Origin: JAAFHB01 sp942493325
GTDB lineage: Bacteria; Bacteroidota; Bacteroidia; Bacteroidales; Prolixibacteraceae
DNA: 64,000 nucleotides
Assembly (NCBI GenBank): GCA_942493325.1
Contig: OW818689.1
Coordinates: 2,914,001-2,978,000, forward strand
Direction of reading: 5' to 3'
The translations under genes were made by a program, and so were the position numbers. Below the pieces are notes generated by a model, which saw only the letters and a program-made list of their open reading frames with translations, was not told the origin of the DNA and ran no database searches. Each line of letters starts with the position of its first letter. The first letter of the stretch is position 1. Shown here piece by piece: positions 34,327 through 43,106 of the stretch.

Positions 34327-35454
34327 TTACGGGAATATTCTGATGATGTTATAGATGGTATCACGTTCAGCGGGTATTTTACCTGCTCCTTTGATCAGGG
34401 AAATCAATTCCTCAGTCGATGCCGATGGATTTTGCTCCTCAGAACCTGCCATGGAATAAATTTTTGTTGAATCGTCAATTGTACCATCGAGATCATCTAC
34501 GCCAAAGGCGAGCGAAAGCTGGGAAACCTGTTTCCCGATCATGGGCCAGTAAGCTTTCAGATGGGGAATATTATCAAGGAATATTCTGGATACCGCATAA
34601 TTTCTTAAGTCCGCGATGGTTGACGACTCTGTAATATGCGAAAACGAGTTATTGTAATGCTTGAATTTCAGGGGGATAAAGGCATTGAATCCATTTGTTT
34701 CATCCTGTAATGTACGCAGGCGTTCCATGTGGTCAATCCTGTGATCAAAATTCTCGAGCAAGCCATAAAGCATCGTGGCATTGGTCGGAATCGAAAGTTC
34801 GTGCGCAATTTTGTGAATCCGGAGCCATTCGTCTGAGCCGGTTTTATCCGGACAAATTTTCTTTCTGACCTGTTCGTCAAAAATTTCTGCTCCCCCACCC
34901 GGCATTGAACCCAGGCCGGCAGCTTTAAGGAGTTGAAGCCCGGCTTCGATTGTTAAACCGGCTTTGCGGCACATCGAATCGATCTCAACCGCCGTAAATG
35001 CTTTGATGTGGATATCAGGAATACATTCCCTGACGGCACTGATCATGTCGGCATAAAAATAGACATCCCTGTCGGGATGAACACCTCCGACAATATGGAC
35101 TTCGGTCGCACCCGAATTTTTATACGATGATGCCTTTTCGATGATATCTTCGATACTAAACTCCCAGCAACCCTCTTCACCCTTACGTCTGCGATAGGAG
35201 CAGAAAGCGCAATGATTGACACAGATATTGGTGGGTTCGATGTGAAAATTACGGTTGAAAAACACATGGTTTTTGCTGGCTCGCTGAGCAGCCGCTTCGG
35301 CCAACAGGGATAATACCGGCAAAGTTGCCTCATTATAGAGCAAAACTCCATCTGCAGGAGTTATGCGTTCGTTTGAGATCACTTTTTCCGCCACGCGAAA
35401 CAAGGGTGGTGCGATCCCTGCCAGTTGCATTAATGACAAAACAGAGTTATCCAT
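34327..35454 (-). CDS. mqnE: Aminodeoxyfutalosine synthase (radical SAM)
   Basis: MqnE joins the enolpyruvyl ether of chorismate-derived 3-[(1-carboxyvinyl)oxy]benzoate to SAM, forming aminodeoxyfutalosine in the futalosine route to menaquinone. The radical SAM cluster motif is visible as C-V-N-H-C-A-F-C near residue 77, preceded by H-I-E-P-T-N-I. The neighbouring signatures V-H-I-V-G-G-V-H-P and M-P-G-G-G-A-E-I-F favour MqnE over the related MqnC. The length of 375 residues is normal. The rest of the pathway is not in this window. It is separated from rpmH by a terminator, so it probably has its own promoter. Confidence 0.9.
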   Translation of the reverse strand: MDNSVLSLMQLAGIAPPLFRVAEKVISNERITPADGVLLYNEATLPVLSLLAEAAAQRASKNHVFFNRNFHIEPTNICVNHCAFCSYRRRKGEEGCWEFSIEDIIEKASSYKNSGATEVHIVGGVHPDRDVYFYADMISAVRECIPDIHIKAFTAVEIDSMCRKAGLTIEAGLQLLKAAGLGSMPGGGAEIFDEQVRKKICPDKTGSDEWLRIHKIAHELSIPTNATMLYGLLENFDHRIDHMERLRTLQDETNGFNAFIPLKFKHYNNSFSHITESSTIADLRNYAVSRIFLDNIPHLKAYWPMIGKQVSQLSLAFGVDDLDGTIDDSTKIYSMAGSEEQNPSASTEELISLIKGAGKIPAERDTIYNIIRIFP

Positions 35455-35529
35455 ACCCGGATAGTTTTAAATAAGCTGTAAGAGCAATATCAAAATCAAA
35501 GTGGATTTAAGGTAATCCGGTTTAAACAC

Positions 35530-35560
35530 AAAAGGTAAAGAACACCGTTCTTTACCTTTT
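35530..35560 (-). terminator. Intrinsic terminator after rpmH
   Basis: A perfect 14-bp stem (aaaaggtaaagaac / gttctttacctttt) has a 3-base loop. It lies just downstream of the rpmH stop on the minus strand. Confidence 0.85.
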
Positions 35561-35586
35561 GCTTAAGATTGTTGAACAACAATCAG

Positions 35587-35745
35587 TTATCTCTTATGCT
35601 GCGGTTCATCCGAGACGCTAAGTTTTTTACGTCCTTTGGCACGACGCGCTTTAATTACCTTGCGACCGTTAGCGGTAGACATTCTTTCACGGAATCCGTG
35701 TTTGTTTCTCCTCTTTCTATTCGATGGTTGAAATGTTCTTTTCAT
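35587..35745 (-). CDS. rpmH: 50S ribosomal protein L34
   Basis: This 52-residue basic protein begins MKRTFQPSNRKRRNKHGFRE and continues R-M-S-T-A-N-G-R-K-V-I-K-A-R-R-A-K-G-R-K-K-L, which is the unmistakable L34 sequence. The short acidic tail (S-V-S-D-E-P-Q-H-K-R) after the conserved core is an extension seen in Bacteroidota L34. It has its own promoter 51 bp upstream and its own terminator downstream, so it is a single-gene unit. Confidence 0.97.
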   Translation of the reverse strand: MKRTFQPSNRKRRNKHGFRERMSTANGRKVIKARRAKGRKKLSVSDEPQHKR

Positions 35746-35796
35746 CTCGGAAAAAATATTTTATTAATTAAACTGTTTCTTCTATATTTTGGAGTG

Positions 35797-35827
35797 CAAA
35801 ACTACGTCTTTTTTCCTTTATTGCAAA
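35797..35827 (-). promoter_or_regulatory. rpmH promoter, Bacteroidota type
   Basis: On the minus strand, TTTG (35824-35827) is followed after 19 bp by TAGTTTTG (35797-35804). This matches the Bacteroidota -33 TTTG / -7 TAnnTTTG consensus exactly. It lies 51 bp before the rpmH ATG. Confidence 0.75.
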
Positions 35828-35863
35828 ACAATTACCTAATAAGTGCAAATATATTTCAACACT

Positions 35864-36490
35864 TTATTTATTTACGGGAAGATAGACCACTTTTTTGGTC
35901 TCAAAAAAGGGTTCATTAAAAAAACCGGCGATTTCGGAGACTTCCACCCTCTTCCTGAAATCCTCCAGTTCATCCTGAAAATCACCTCCCTTTAAATAGA
36001 TTATTCCGTTTGGAAGTGAGTTTTTTGGTTTACGCGAAACATTTTTTTTGACCAGTCCCACAAATGCAGGGAATGCCGTAACTGCTCTCGATATAACGAA
36101 ATCAAATTCATCCTTTAACTCTTCAACCCTTGTATGAACGGCAGTGACATTTTCAAGTCCGAGCTCTTCAGCCACCGCCTGCACAACTTTTATCTTTTTT
36201 CCGGTCGAATCGATCAGTACAAAGTGGCTGTCGGGGAATAATATGGCAAGCGGTATCCCGGGAAAGCCGCCTCCGGTGCCGACATCAAGGATCCTGGTAC
36301 CGGGTCTGAAACTGATGATTTTTGCGATGGCAAGTGAATACAAAACGTGCTTTTCGTAAAGTGAATCAATATCTTTTCGTGAAATAACATTTATTTTCCC
36401 GTTCCACTCGTGATAAAGAGGCTCCATTCTTTCGAACCGTGTGATTTGCTCCGGTGACAGATTGGGGAAATATTTTAAAATTTTTTGCAT
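35864..36490 (-). CDS. rsmG: 16S rRNA (guanine-527-N7) methyltransferase RsmG
   Basis: RsmG methylates N7 of G527 in 16S rRNA using SAM. Its 208 residues are typical in length. The SAM-binding loop is I-L-D-V-G-T-G-G-G-F-P-G-I-P-L, followed by D-S-T-G-K-K-I-K-V-V and F-D-F-V-I-S-R-A-V-T-A-F. The N-terminal Y-x-x-W-N-x-K-I-N-V-I-S-R-K-D motif is family-specific. It follows the ECF sigma gene by 80 bp in the same direction and may share its transcript. Loss of RsmG gives low-level streptomycin resistance in other bacteria. Confidence 0.95.
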   Translation of the reverse strand: MQKILKYFPNLSPEQITRFERMEPLYHEWNGKINVISRKDIDSLYEKHVLYSLAIAKIISFRPGTRILDVGTGGGFPGIPLAILFPDSHFVLIDSTGKKIKVVQAVAEELGLENVTAVHTRVEELKDEFDFVISRAVTAFPAFVGLVKKNVSRKPKNSLPNGIIYLKGGDFQDELEDFRKRVEVSEIAGFFNEPFFETKKVVYLPVNK

Positions 36491-36570
36491 ATCCTGAACT
36501 TCGTTACTATTTGAGCTATTATCTGAGCTATTAATTAATGGGATTTGGTCCGGGGTGATGACACTTTTTC

Positions 36571-37182
36571 TCAGTCGCTGATATCGGTGTTTTTCAGCAG
36601 ATCGAAAAGCATTTCCCGCGAACGAAAGAGTTGAACTTTCACCGTATCCAAAGGCAGGTTAAGTTCTTTGGCAATTTCATTATACGAATATTCCTTGAAA
36701 TAGCGCAATTCCAACAGTGTACGGTATCGTGGTCTTAAACGGGACACTGCCTTGCGCAACAATTTCGACTTTTGATCTTTGATAAATGCTTCTTCAGGTG
36801 TATCGGAATCTATACGTGAATTGTAATTGTATTCGCTTCCACCGCTTCTGTTGATATTAATCAAAGGCTCGAGCGGAACGGTAGCAATTCTTTTTTTTCG
36901 CAAATGATCAATCGCATTGTTGGACGCAATACGGAAAAGCCAGGTACTGAAGGCAAACTGAGGCTCATATTGATGGATATTTGCAAAAGCTTTTCCAAAC
37001 GCCTCAATACTAAGATCTTCGGCATCAGTCTTATTGTTTACAATTTTAAGGAGCATAAAATAAATGGCATCTTTGTAACGTTTCATCAAGTGGGTAAAGG
37101 CTTTTTCATCGCCCAGACGCGCCGCTTTTACATACTCGATATCATGCCTGGCATCTTCAGATAGAAAAGGGTTTATTTCCAT
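36571..37182 (-). CDS. ECF-type RNA polymerase sigma factor
   Basis: The 203-residue product has sigma-70 region 2 (residues 20-95; D-A-E-D-L-S-I-E-A-F-G-K-A-F and F-S-T-W-L-F-R-I-A-S-N-N-A-I-D-H-L-R-K) and region 4 (residues 135-195; L-R-P-R-Y-R-T-L-L-E-L-R-Y-F and Y-N-E-I-A-K-E-L-N-L-P-L-D-T-V-K-V-Q-L). No anti-sigma gene adjoins it. It overlaps the upstream glycosyltransferase by 10 bp, so the two are probably translated together. Its regulon cannot be inferred from the window. Confidence 0.93.
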   Translation of the reverse strand: MEINPFLSEDARHDIEYVKAARLGDEKAFTHLMKRYKDAIYFMLLKIVNNKTDAEDLSIEAFGKAFANIHQYEPQFAFSTWLFRIASNNAIDHLRKKRIATVPLEPLININRSGGSEYNYNSRIDSDTPEEAFIKDQKSKLLRKAVSRLRPRYRTLLELRYFKEYSYNEIAKELNLPLDTVKVQLFRSREMLFDLLKNTDISD

Positions 37183-38306
37183 TTTCGTTTATGACCAGTA
37201 AATAACTGATTTAAAGAAATTATGCCGTTTACAAGAGGAATTAAAGATCGGAATAAAACCAATCCCGGGAAAAGTTTTCTTTCTCCCAGGCGCTTCATCG
37301 CTATAATCCCCCATACCAATTCATGAATAATTTTGAACATCCATATCGCCGCCACCCAAATTCGCCACGGCGAAAGAATAAGCAGTGCAATCATAGTAAG
37401 ATCGAAAACGATCCGGCTAATAGTGTTAATCCATAAAAAAACACTTTGTCCGAAAGTGAATTTTCTCTTTAATAACAATTGTTTCTTCTTAAAGTTCATT
37501 CCATCATACCAGTCTGTTTCTCCGGTATAGGTAACTGCAGCAGATTGGTTAAGAAGATATACTGAATTTCGGCGCCCGGAGATTTTGTTCAGGTATAACT
37601 CATTCTCACTGAACGGAGAATCAAGAACAGCGGCAAAACCTCTGCGTTTAAGGAATTGTTCACGTTTATACCCAATATTCATATCGGAAACAGGCATTGG
37701 CAAACCCAGGTAACGGGCCGATCCGTAAAGGATGAAGGAATCAAAATTTTCATACCTTACGAATTTCTGCATCGAACCGTTTCTATTGCTGTATTTCACA
37801 AAACCAAAGGCAGCCTCCGTTCCCGGATGCAGCTCATCGGCAAAAGATTTCAGCCAGTCCTTGCCGGGTACTCTGCACAAAGGATTAAGAAATATGACCC
37901 AATCTTTCGTGGCAGCCCGTATACCAATTGTTATGGCCAGGGCGTTCGGAAAGTCGGTTTCCTGAATAATATGGCTCGTTTTAAGCCTGCCGGATTGAAA
38001 CTTGAGTTCCGAAAGGTACCATTCGGTTCCGTCGAGTGAACAATCATCCACAACCACAACCTCGAAATCAGGATAATCCTGTTCCAGCAGTGCAGGGATC
38101 AGTTCTCTTAGATTTTCTTCATAATTTCTTGAGGGTACAATGACGGAGATTGAAGGAATTTCATCATGCACTGCCTTTTTTTTAGCACTTAGGATGAAAA
38201 TGGCCATCAACCACTGGTAAAACAACTGGATAAAAAACATCAATGCAAATGCGCATAGTAATACCAGTTCAACAATGCTAAATGAAAACCCGCTTATTTC
38301 AATCAT
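37173..38306 (-). CDS. Membrane-associated family 2 glycosyltransferase
   Basis: The 377 residues start with a transmembrane helix (about 10-35) and a GT-A fold catalytic domain: P-S-I-S-V-I-V-P-S-R-N-Y, then V-V-V-D-D-C-S-L-D-G-T. Two or three C-terminal membrane helices follow near residues 295-345. A TTG start at 38330 is possible, but it lies inside a TAATTTTG promoter element, so I use the ATG at 38306. The sugar donor and acceptor are unknown; membrane anchoring suggests glycan or glycolipid assembly. It is the first gene of the minus-strand group with the ECF sigma factor and rsmG. Confidence 0.85.
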   Translation of the reverse strand: MIEISGFSFSIVELVLLCAFALMFFIQLFYQWLMAIFILSAKKKAVHDEIPSISVIVPSRNYEENLRELIPALLEQDYPDFEVVVVDDCSLDGTEWYLSELKFQSGRLKTSHIIQETDFPNALAITIGIRAATKDWVIFLNPLCRVPGKDWLKSFADELHPGTEAAFGFVKYSNRNGSMQKFVRYENFDSFILYGSARYLGLPMPVSDMNIGYKREQFLKRRGFAAVLDSPFSENELYLNKISGRRNSVYLLNQSAAVTYTGETDWYDGMNFKKKQLLLKRKFTFGQSVFLWINTISRIVFDLTMIALLILSPWRIWVAAIWMFKIIHELVWGIIAMKRLGERKLFPGLVLFRSLIPLVNGIISLNQLFTGHKRKWK

Positions 38307-38327
38307 AATAATATCAACGAAAGTGCT

Positions 38328-38335
38328 CAAAATTA
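38328..38335 (-). promoter_or_regulatory. -7 element for the glycosyltransferase/sigma unit
   Basis: On the minus strand this reads TAATTTTG (TAnnTTTG). It sits 21 bp before the ATG at 38306. No clear -33 TTTG is visible. Confidence 0.45.
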
Positions 38336-38416
38336 CACATTGGCACGTGAATTATTGTGGATTTTCCCGCTTATTTCACGATTTATTAACCTTTCGCAAT
38401 ATTCTTCTATTATGAC

Positions 38417-38424
38417 TATCTTTA
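38417..38424 (+). promoter_or_regulatory. Probable tgt -7 element
   Basis: TATCTTTA, one base off TAnnTTTG, has TTTC about 21 bp upstream as a partial -33. It lies 18 bp before the tgt ATG, implying a very short leader. Confidence 0.4.
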
Positions 38425-38442
38425 CGCCGCCAAAATTGGAAA

Positions 38443-39573
38443 ATGAAATTTGAACTGCAGGACACGGCTCCGTCATCAAAAGCGCGGGCCGGTAAAATAG
38501 AAACAGCTCATGGGCTGATAGATACCCCGATATTTATGCCCGTGGGCACAATTGGTTCGGTGAAAGGTATTCATTTTCAGGACGTGAAAGAAGACATTAA
38601 GGCTCAGATTATTCTTGGTAATACCTACCATTTGTATCTCAGACCTGGGACCGAAATTATCGAAAGTGCCGGAGGACTTCATAAGTTTATTGGCTGGGAT
38701 AAACCAATTCTAACCGATAGCGGGGGTTTTCAGGTCTTTTCACTTGGCGATATCCGGAAATTATCGGAAGAAGGGGCGCGGTTTCAATCACACATTGATG
38801 GCTCACGTCATCTCTTCACTCCTGAAAATGTGATTGATGTTCAACGCTCTATCGGCGCCGACATTATTATGGCATTTGATGAATGCACCCCCGGTGATGC
38901 AGATTATGATTATGCGCGTAAGTCACTTGAAATGACCCAACGGTGGTTAGGCAGATGTGTCAGCAGATTTAAAGAGACCGAACCAAAATATGGTTATTCC
39001 CAGTCTTTCTTTCCGATTGTTCAGGGTTGTGTCTATAGCGACCTGCGTATAAAAGCGGCTGAACATGTAACCACTTTTGAAAGCGACGGCTATGCAATAG
39101 GCGGACTTTCGGTAGGTGAGAAAGAAGAAGACATGTACAAAATGATTGAAGTGGTTAATTCGGTTCTGCCGGAAAATAAACCACGCTATCTGATGGGAGT
39201 AGGGACACCCGTCAATATTCTTGAAGGAATAGACCGCGGAATTGATATGTTCGATTGTGTGATGCCTACCAGAAACGGCAGAAACGGAATGCTCTTTACA
39301 CGTAATGGAATCATCAATATTAAAAATAATAAATGGCGCGACGACTTCTCTCCTCTTGATCCTGATGGAACCTCCTTTGTAGACCATCAATATTCCAAAG
39401 CTTATCTTCGTCACCTTTTTCAGGCGAAAGAGATGCTTGGACCACAAATCGGGAGTATTCACAATCTCGCCTTCTATCTTTGGCTGGTGGGTGAAGCCAG
39501 GGAGCAAATATTGTCGGGCACCTTCAAAACATGGAAGGAAAAGATGGTTAAACAAGTTGGAAAACGTCTGTAA
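38443..39573 (+). CDS. tgt: tRNA-guanine transglycosylase (queuine tRNA-ribosyltransferase)
   Basis: Tgt exchanges guanine-34 of certain tRNAs for a queuosine precursor. Its 376 residues include L-T-D-S-G-G-F-Q-V-F-S-L, the substrate-pocket sequence G-G-L-S-V-G-E, and R-G-I-D-M-F-D-C-V-M-P-T-R-N-G-R-N-G, which carries the catalytic nucleophile aspartate. One feature is unusual: the C-terminal zinc site, normally D-C-x-C-x-x-C, reads D-G-T-S-F-V-D, so all three cysteines are replaced, while the later S-I-H-N-L histidine stays. My recollection is that Bacteroidota Tgt proteins share this change, but I cannot confirm it here. The lptG-type gene follows 35 bp later and is likely co-transcribed. 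Confidence 0.95.
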   Translation: MKFELQDTAPSSKARAGKIETAHGLIDTPIFMPVGTIGSVKGIHFQDVKEDIKAQIILGNTYHLYLRPGTEIIESAGGLHKFIGWDKPILTDSGGFQVFSLGDIRKLSEEGARFQSHIDGSRHLFTPENVIDVQRSIGADIIMAFDECTPGDADYDYARKSLEMTQRWLGRCVSRFKETEPKYGYSQSFFPIVQGCVYSDLRIKAAEHVTTFESDGYAIGGLSVGEKEEDMYKMIEVVNSVLPENKPRYLMGVGTPVNILEGIDRGIDMFDCVMPTRNGRNGMLFTRNGIINIKNNKWRDDFSPLDPDGTSFVDHQYSKAYLRHLFQAKEMLGPQIGSIHNLAFYLWLVGEAREQILSGTFKTWKEKMVKQVGKRL

Positions 39574-39608
39574 TTAAGCTGATTATCATTTAATATAAAT
39601 AAAGGCCA

Positions 39609-40700
39609 ATGGTCACTAAATACATTAAAAGACTCGACCAGTATATTATTAAAAAATACCTGGGAACATTCTTCCTGGCTATAGCCCTAATTATCAGCAT
39701 CTCCATTATATTTGATATCTCCGAGAATATTGATGATTTCATTTCCAAAAAAGCACCTCTACGGGCAATAGCGATCGACTATTACCTGAACTTTATACCA
39801 TATTTTGCGAATCTGTTTAGTGCCCTTTTTACCTTTATTGCGGTAATTTATTTCACAAGCAAGATGGCCTACAACTCCGAGATTATTGCAATTCTTGCAA
39901 GCGGAGTTCCTTACAGCCGATTGATGCGCCCTTACATGATCGCATCGGGCATTATTGCAGTGATGTCGTGGATTCTGGGAAATTTCATTATTCCGGCCTC
40001 GACCGAATCGCGTGTGAATTTCAGGAACACCTATATAAAAAACGAATATATTAATCTTGATAAGAATATCCATCGTCAGCTTGAACCAGGGCTGTTTGTT
40101 TACATGCAGAATTATAACAATAAACTGGATGTAGGTTACAAATTTTCAATCGAACAGTTTGAAGACCGGAGGCTGGTATCGAAACTGATTGCGGAGAGTA
40201 TTAAATGGGACAGGGAGAAAAAGAAATGGACCATAAAAAATTATTATGTCCGTGATTTACGGGGGCCTCAGGAGATAATTACTACCGGCACAGAAATAGA
40301 CACAACCCTGCGGATGCTGCCTGCCGATTTTGGTCAGCAGAGCAGCAAGGAAGAGACCATGGATTACTGGCAAATCAACGATTATATCAAAGACCTTAAG
40401 CTACGTGGTGTAGATAATATCGCCCGTTACGAACAGGAAAAATACAGGCGGACCGCTGGTCCGATCAGTACATTTATTTTATCGGTGATCGGGGTTTCGC
40501 TCGCTTCACGCCGTGTGAGAGGAGGAATGGGGCTTCATCTGGGAGTTGGCTTGTTACTGAGCTTTTCCTACATCATGTTTATGCAGGTTTCCACAATCTT
40601 TGCTGTAAAGGTCGGATTTAACACCCTGCTTGCCGTTTGGCTCCCCAATATTGTTTATTCGCTGATTGCAATCGGTCTGTATATAAGGGCGTCAAAATAG
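39609..40700 (+). CDS. LptF/LptG family lipopolysaccharide export permease
   Basis: The 363-residue product belongs to the YjgP/YjgQ family, the membrane part of the LptB2FG ABC transporter that extracts LPS from the inner membrane. Visible features are an N-terminal helix (L-F-L-A-I-A-L-I-I-S-I type, about residues 16-35), two further helices near 55-125, a central periplasmic beta-jellyroll region, and C-terminal helices around 280-360. S-x-x-L-A-S-R-R-V-R-G-G is in the usual place before the final helices. Whether it is LptF or LptG cannot be decided from sequence alone. It sits directly behind tgt. Confidence 0.9.
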   Translation: MVTKYIKRLDQYIIKKYLGTFFLAIALIISISIIFDISENIDDFISKKAPLRAIAIDYYLNFIPYFANLFSALFTFIAVIYFTSKMAYNSEIIAILASGVPYSRLMRPYMIASGIIAVMSWILGNFIIPASTESRVNFRNTYIKNEYINLDKNIHRQLEPGLFVYMQNYNNKLDVGYKFSIEQFEDRRLVSKLIAESIKWDREKKKWTIKNYYVRDLRGPQEIITTGTEIDTTLRMLPADFGQQSSKEETMDYWQINDYIKDLKLRGVDNIARYEQEKYRRTAGPISTFILSVIGVSLASRRVRGGMGLHLGVGLLLSFSYIMFMQVSTIFAVKVGFNTLLAVWLPNIVYSLIAIGLYIRASK

Positions 40701-40876
40701 TTAGAACATTTTACCGAAATAGTCTATTCTTTGATTCATAAAGTATTAGTAAAGTTTAATTTCAGAAAGCAGGTACATTAGAGTATAAAATATAGTATTT
40801 TTACATCCGGATTTTTTTTAACCAAACTGTGTTTGGATCTGGTAAAAACGATGAATTAGAAATTTAAAAAACACTT

Positions 40877-42421
40877 ATGTCATTTAAAAGAAACATCCTT
40901 GACCTTCGGAAAAGAAAAAAGGAGGCACAGCAAGGAGGTGGCGAAAAAGCCATTGAAAAGCAGGTGGCTATGGGTAAGAAGACTGCCCGCGAAAGGATAA
41001 AAGCCATTCTGGACGAAAATTCTTTCCATGAGTACGACCTTTTTGTGGAACACACTGGTCGTGATTTTGATATGGAGAAGAAGGTATTACATGGTGATGG
41101 TGTTATTATTGGAACAGGAACCATGTATTCTCAGCCGGTTGCAATTTACGCGCAGGATTTTACAGTTGCAGGCGGATCCCTTGGACTGATGCATGCCCGT
41201 AAGATTACCAAAATCATGGATCATGCGTTGAAAATGCGGGTTCCGCTGATTGGGATCAATGATTCCGGTGGTGCCCGGATTCAGGAAGGTGTAAATTCGC
41301 TTGCAGGATATGGAGAAATATTTTACCGTAATACAAATGCCTCCGGAGTAATTCCGCAGATATCAGTCATTCTCGGCCCATGTGCCGGAGGTGCTGTATA
41401 TTCACCGGCACTGACGGACTTCGTTTTTGTAGTTGAGAATATTTCAAAAATGTTTATTACCGGACCCGGCGTTATTAAAAGTGTTCTTGGCGAAGAAATT
41501 TCGATGGAAGAACTTGGCGGCGCGATGGTTCACAGTGAGATAACGGGAAACGCACATTTCTTCGCGAAAAGCGAAGACGAATGTTTTGAGCAAATTAAAA
41601 AGCTGATTACTTTCATCCCCTGGAATAATGCTCAAAAAGCACTTAAATTCCCTATACAGGAACCTATCCCCGGAAAAAGTATCGAGGAGATCGTTCCCGT
41701 CGATCCACATAATCCCTATGATATACGGGATATCATCAAAGCGGTATCCGATGGTTCTGACTTCTTCGAGATCATGGAATATTTCGCAAGGAATATTGTA
41801 ATCGGATTTGGCCGTATCGAGGGAAATACCGTGGGTTTTGTTGCCAATCAACCAATGTATCTTGCAGGGGTTCTCGATTGTGACAGCTCTGATAAGGCAG
41901 CCCGTTTTATTCGCTATTGTGATGCATTCAATATTCCCATTGTAACCCTTGAGGATATGCCGGGCTATTTACCGGGTGTCGATCAGGAGCATGCCGGAGT
42001 AATCAGACACGGAGCTAAATTATTGTATGCCTACAGTGAAGCCACCGTTCCTAAAGTGACGGTCATCATTCGCAAAGCATATGGTGGCGGTTACATCGCG
42101 ATGAATTCACGTCACCTTGGAGCCGATTTTGTTTTCGCATGGCCGACAGCCGAAATTGCGGTTATGGGTCCCGAAGGAGCAGCAAATATCGTGTTCAAAA
42201 AAGAGATCGATGAAGCGGAAAATCCTGCCGAAATGCGTCAGCAAAAAATCCAGGAGTACAAGGACAAATTTGCAAATCCGTTTGTAGCAGCGTCAAAAGG
42301 ATATATTGATGAGGTGATCGAACCGTCCGAAACCAGGGCACGACTTATTCATTCACTCGAAGTATCAGGGAGCAAGGTTGATCCTCGTCCCGCCAGAAAA
42401 CATGGTATTCCACCATTCTGA
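40877..42421 (+). CDS. Acyl-CoA carboxyltransferase subunit (methylmalonyl-CoA decarboxylase alpha / propionyl-CoA carboxylase beta type)
   Basis: The 514-residue carboxyltransferase moves CO2 between an acyl-CoA and biotin. The two crotonase-like halves are visible: G-T-G-T-M-Y-S-Q-P-V-A with I-N-D-S-G-G-A-R-I-Q-E-G in the first, and V-T-L-E-D-M-P-G-Y-L-P-G with the oxyanion-hole sequence A-Y-G-G-G-Y-I-A-M-N-S in the second. A biotin carrier gene follows 27 bp later, but no biotin carboxylase adjoins. That arrangement suits a decarboxylase linked to a membrane pump, and the window has such beta and gamma subunits at 57-60.5 kb. Propionyl-CoA carboxylase is the alternative. Succinate-propionate metabolism is the likely context. 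Confidence 0.9.
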   Translation: MSFKRNILDLRKRKKEAQQGGGEKAIEKQVAMGKKTARERIKAILDENSFHEYDLFVEHTGRDFDMEKKVLHGDGVIIGTGTMYSQPVAIYAQDFTVAGGSLGLMHARKITKIMDHALKMRVPLIGINDSGGARIQEGVNSLAGYGEIFYRNTNASGVIPQISVILGPCAGGAVYSPALTDFVFVVENISKMFITGPGVIKSVLGEEISMEELGGAMVHSEITGNAHFFAKSEDECFEQIKKLITFIPWNNAQKALKFPIQEPIPGKSIEEIVPVDPHNPYDIRDIIKAVSDGSDFFEIMEYFARNIVIGFGRIEGNTVGFVANQPMYLAGVLDCDSSDKAARFIRYCDAFNIPIVTLEDMPGYLPGVDQEHAGVIRHGAKLLYAYSEATVPKVTVIIRKAYGGGYIAMNSRHLGADFVFAWPTAEIAVMGPEGAANIVFKKEIDEAENPAEMRQQKIQEYKDKFANPFVAASKGYIDEVIEPSETRARLIHSLEVSGSKVDPRPARKHGIPPF

Positions 42422-42448
42422 TCCCAATTTTGAGTAAAACAGTTAATT

Positions 42449-42769
42449 ATGGAAGAAAGCAGTTCAAAATACCAGGTTTTCATTGTGAACAGTGCCAAAT
42501 ATCTGACATTGACCACTCCGAAATTCGACAAACGTAAAAAATGGCAGAAACTTGATCCGAAAGAGGTTCGTTCCTTTATCCCGGGTTCAATAATCGAAGT
42601 TTTTGCCAAACCGGGCCAGCGATTAAAAGCAGGGGAAGTGATATTAACACTCGAAGCAATGAAGATGTATACCAAGGTGACAATGCCTTTTGATGGGGTA
42701 ATCAAAAGTATTGAGGTTTCAAAAGGAAACCGGATCCCCAAAGATACATTGATGGCCACTATAGAATAA
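42449..42769 (+). CDS. Biotin carboxyl carrier protein
   Basis: The 106-residue protein has a C-terminal biotinyl domain. The attachment motif is L-E-A-M-K-M-Y near residue 70, with the lysine as the biotinylation site, and the flanking strands P-G-S-I-I-E-V and P-F-D-G-V-I-K-S-I are typical. The first 40 residues are basic and less conserved. It would carry CO2 for the carboxyltransferase encoded just upstream. It is followed by a strong terminator, so this is a two-gene unit. Confidence 0.92.
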   Translation: MEESSSKYQVFIVNSAKYLTLTTPKFDKRKKWQKLDPKEVRSFIPGSIIEVFAKPGQRLKAGEVILTLEAMKMYTKVTMPFDGVIKSIEVSKGNRIPKDTLMATIE

Positions 42770-42770
42770 A

Positions 42771-42804
42771 AAAACGGGCTGCTAATATTTAGCAGCCCGT
42801 TTTT
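42771..42804. terminator. Terminator between the biotin carrier gene and the small membrane protein gene
   Basis: A 15-bp stem (aaaacgggctgctaa / ttagcagcccgtttt) has a TAT loop and T/A tracts on both sides. It lies between convergent genes and should work in both directions. Confidence 0.9.
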
Positions 42805-42822
42805 TTTATCCGATTGAATGTT

Positions 42823-43068
42823 TTATCCCTGCAGTCCCGATTTTAATACCGTGACATTTTTGTACCTGTCCTTTACTTCCATTTTTGCCTGTTCTATCCG
42901 GTCCATTGTTTTAACACAGAGAATACCTTTCTTCTTCATTGCCAGATTTCTGCTGATATGAGTTTCGGGGAATTTTCCACCTTTCACCAGGACAATCCTG
43001 ATAGACAATGCCAGAACTGCAGTCGAAATTAATGCTATAGCAATCAGGATAATTTTTAATGTAATCAT
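42823..43068 (-). CDS. Small conserved single-helix membrane protein
   Basis: The 81-residue product has one strong hydrophobic helix (residues 4-28), then the segment G-G-K-F-P-E-T-H-I-S, N-L-A-M-K-K-K-G-I-L-C. I recognise this as a conserved Bacteroidota small membrane protein pattern (GGxFPxTH...KKxGIxC), but its function is unknown. The rest is a charged cytoplasmic or periplasmic tail of about 25 residues. The next gene upstream on the same strand, a glycosyltransferase, ends 38 bp away. Confidence 0.75.
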   Translation of the reverse strand: MITLKIILIAIALISTAVLALSIRIVLVKGGKFPETHISRNLAMKKKGILCVKTMDRIEQAKMEVKDRYKNVTVLKSGLQG

Positions 43069-43106
43069 TTCAATTATTTATTAAGCAGCAAAGGTAACCA
43101 ACAATT

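Noticed and set aside
37173..38330. TTG start for the glycosyltransferase at 38330
   Set aside because: The codon lies within a good -7 promoter element, so it would not be in the transcript; the ATG at 38306 fits.
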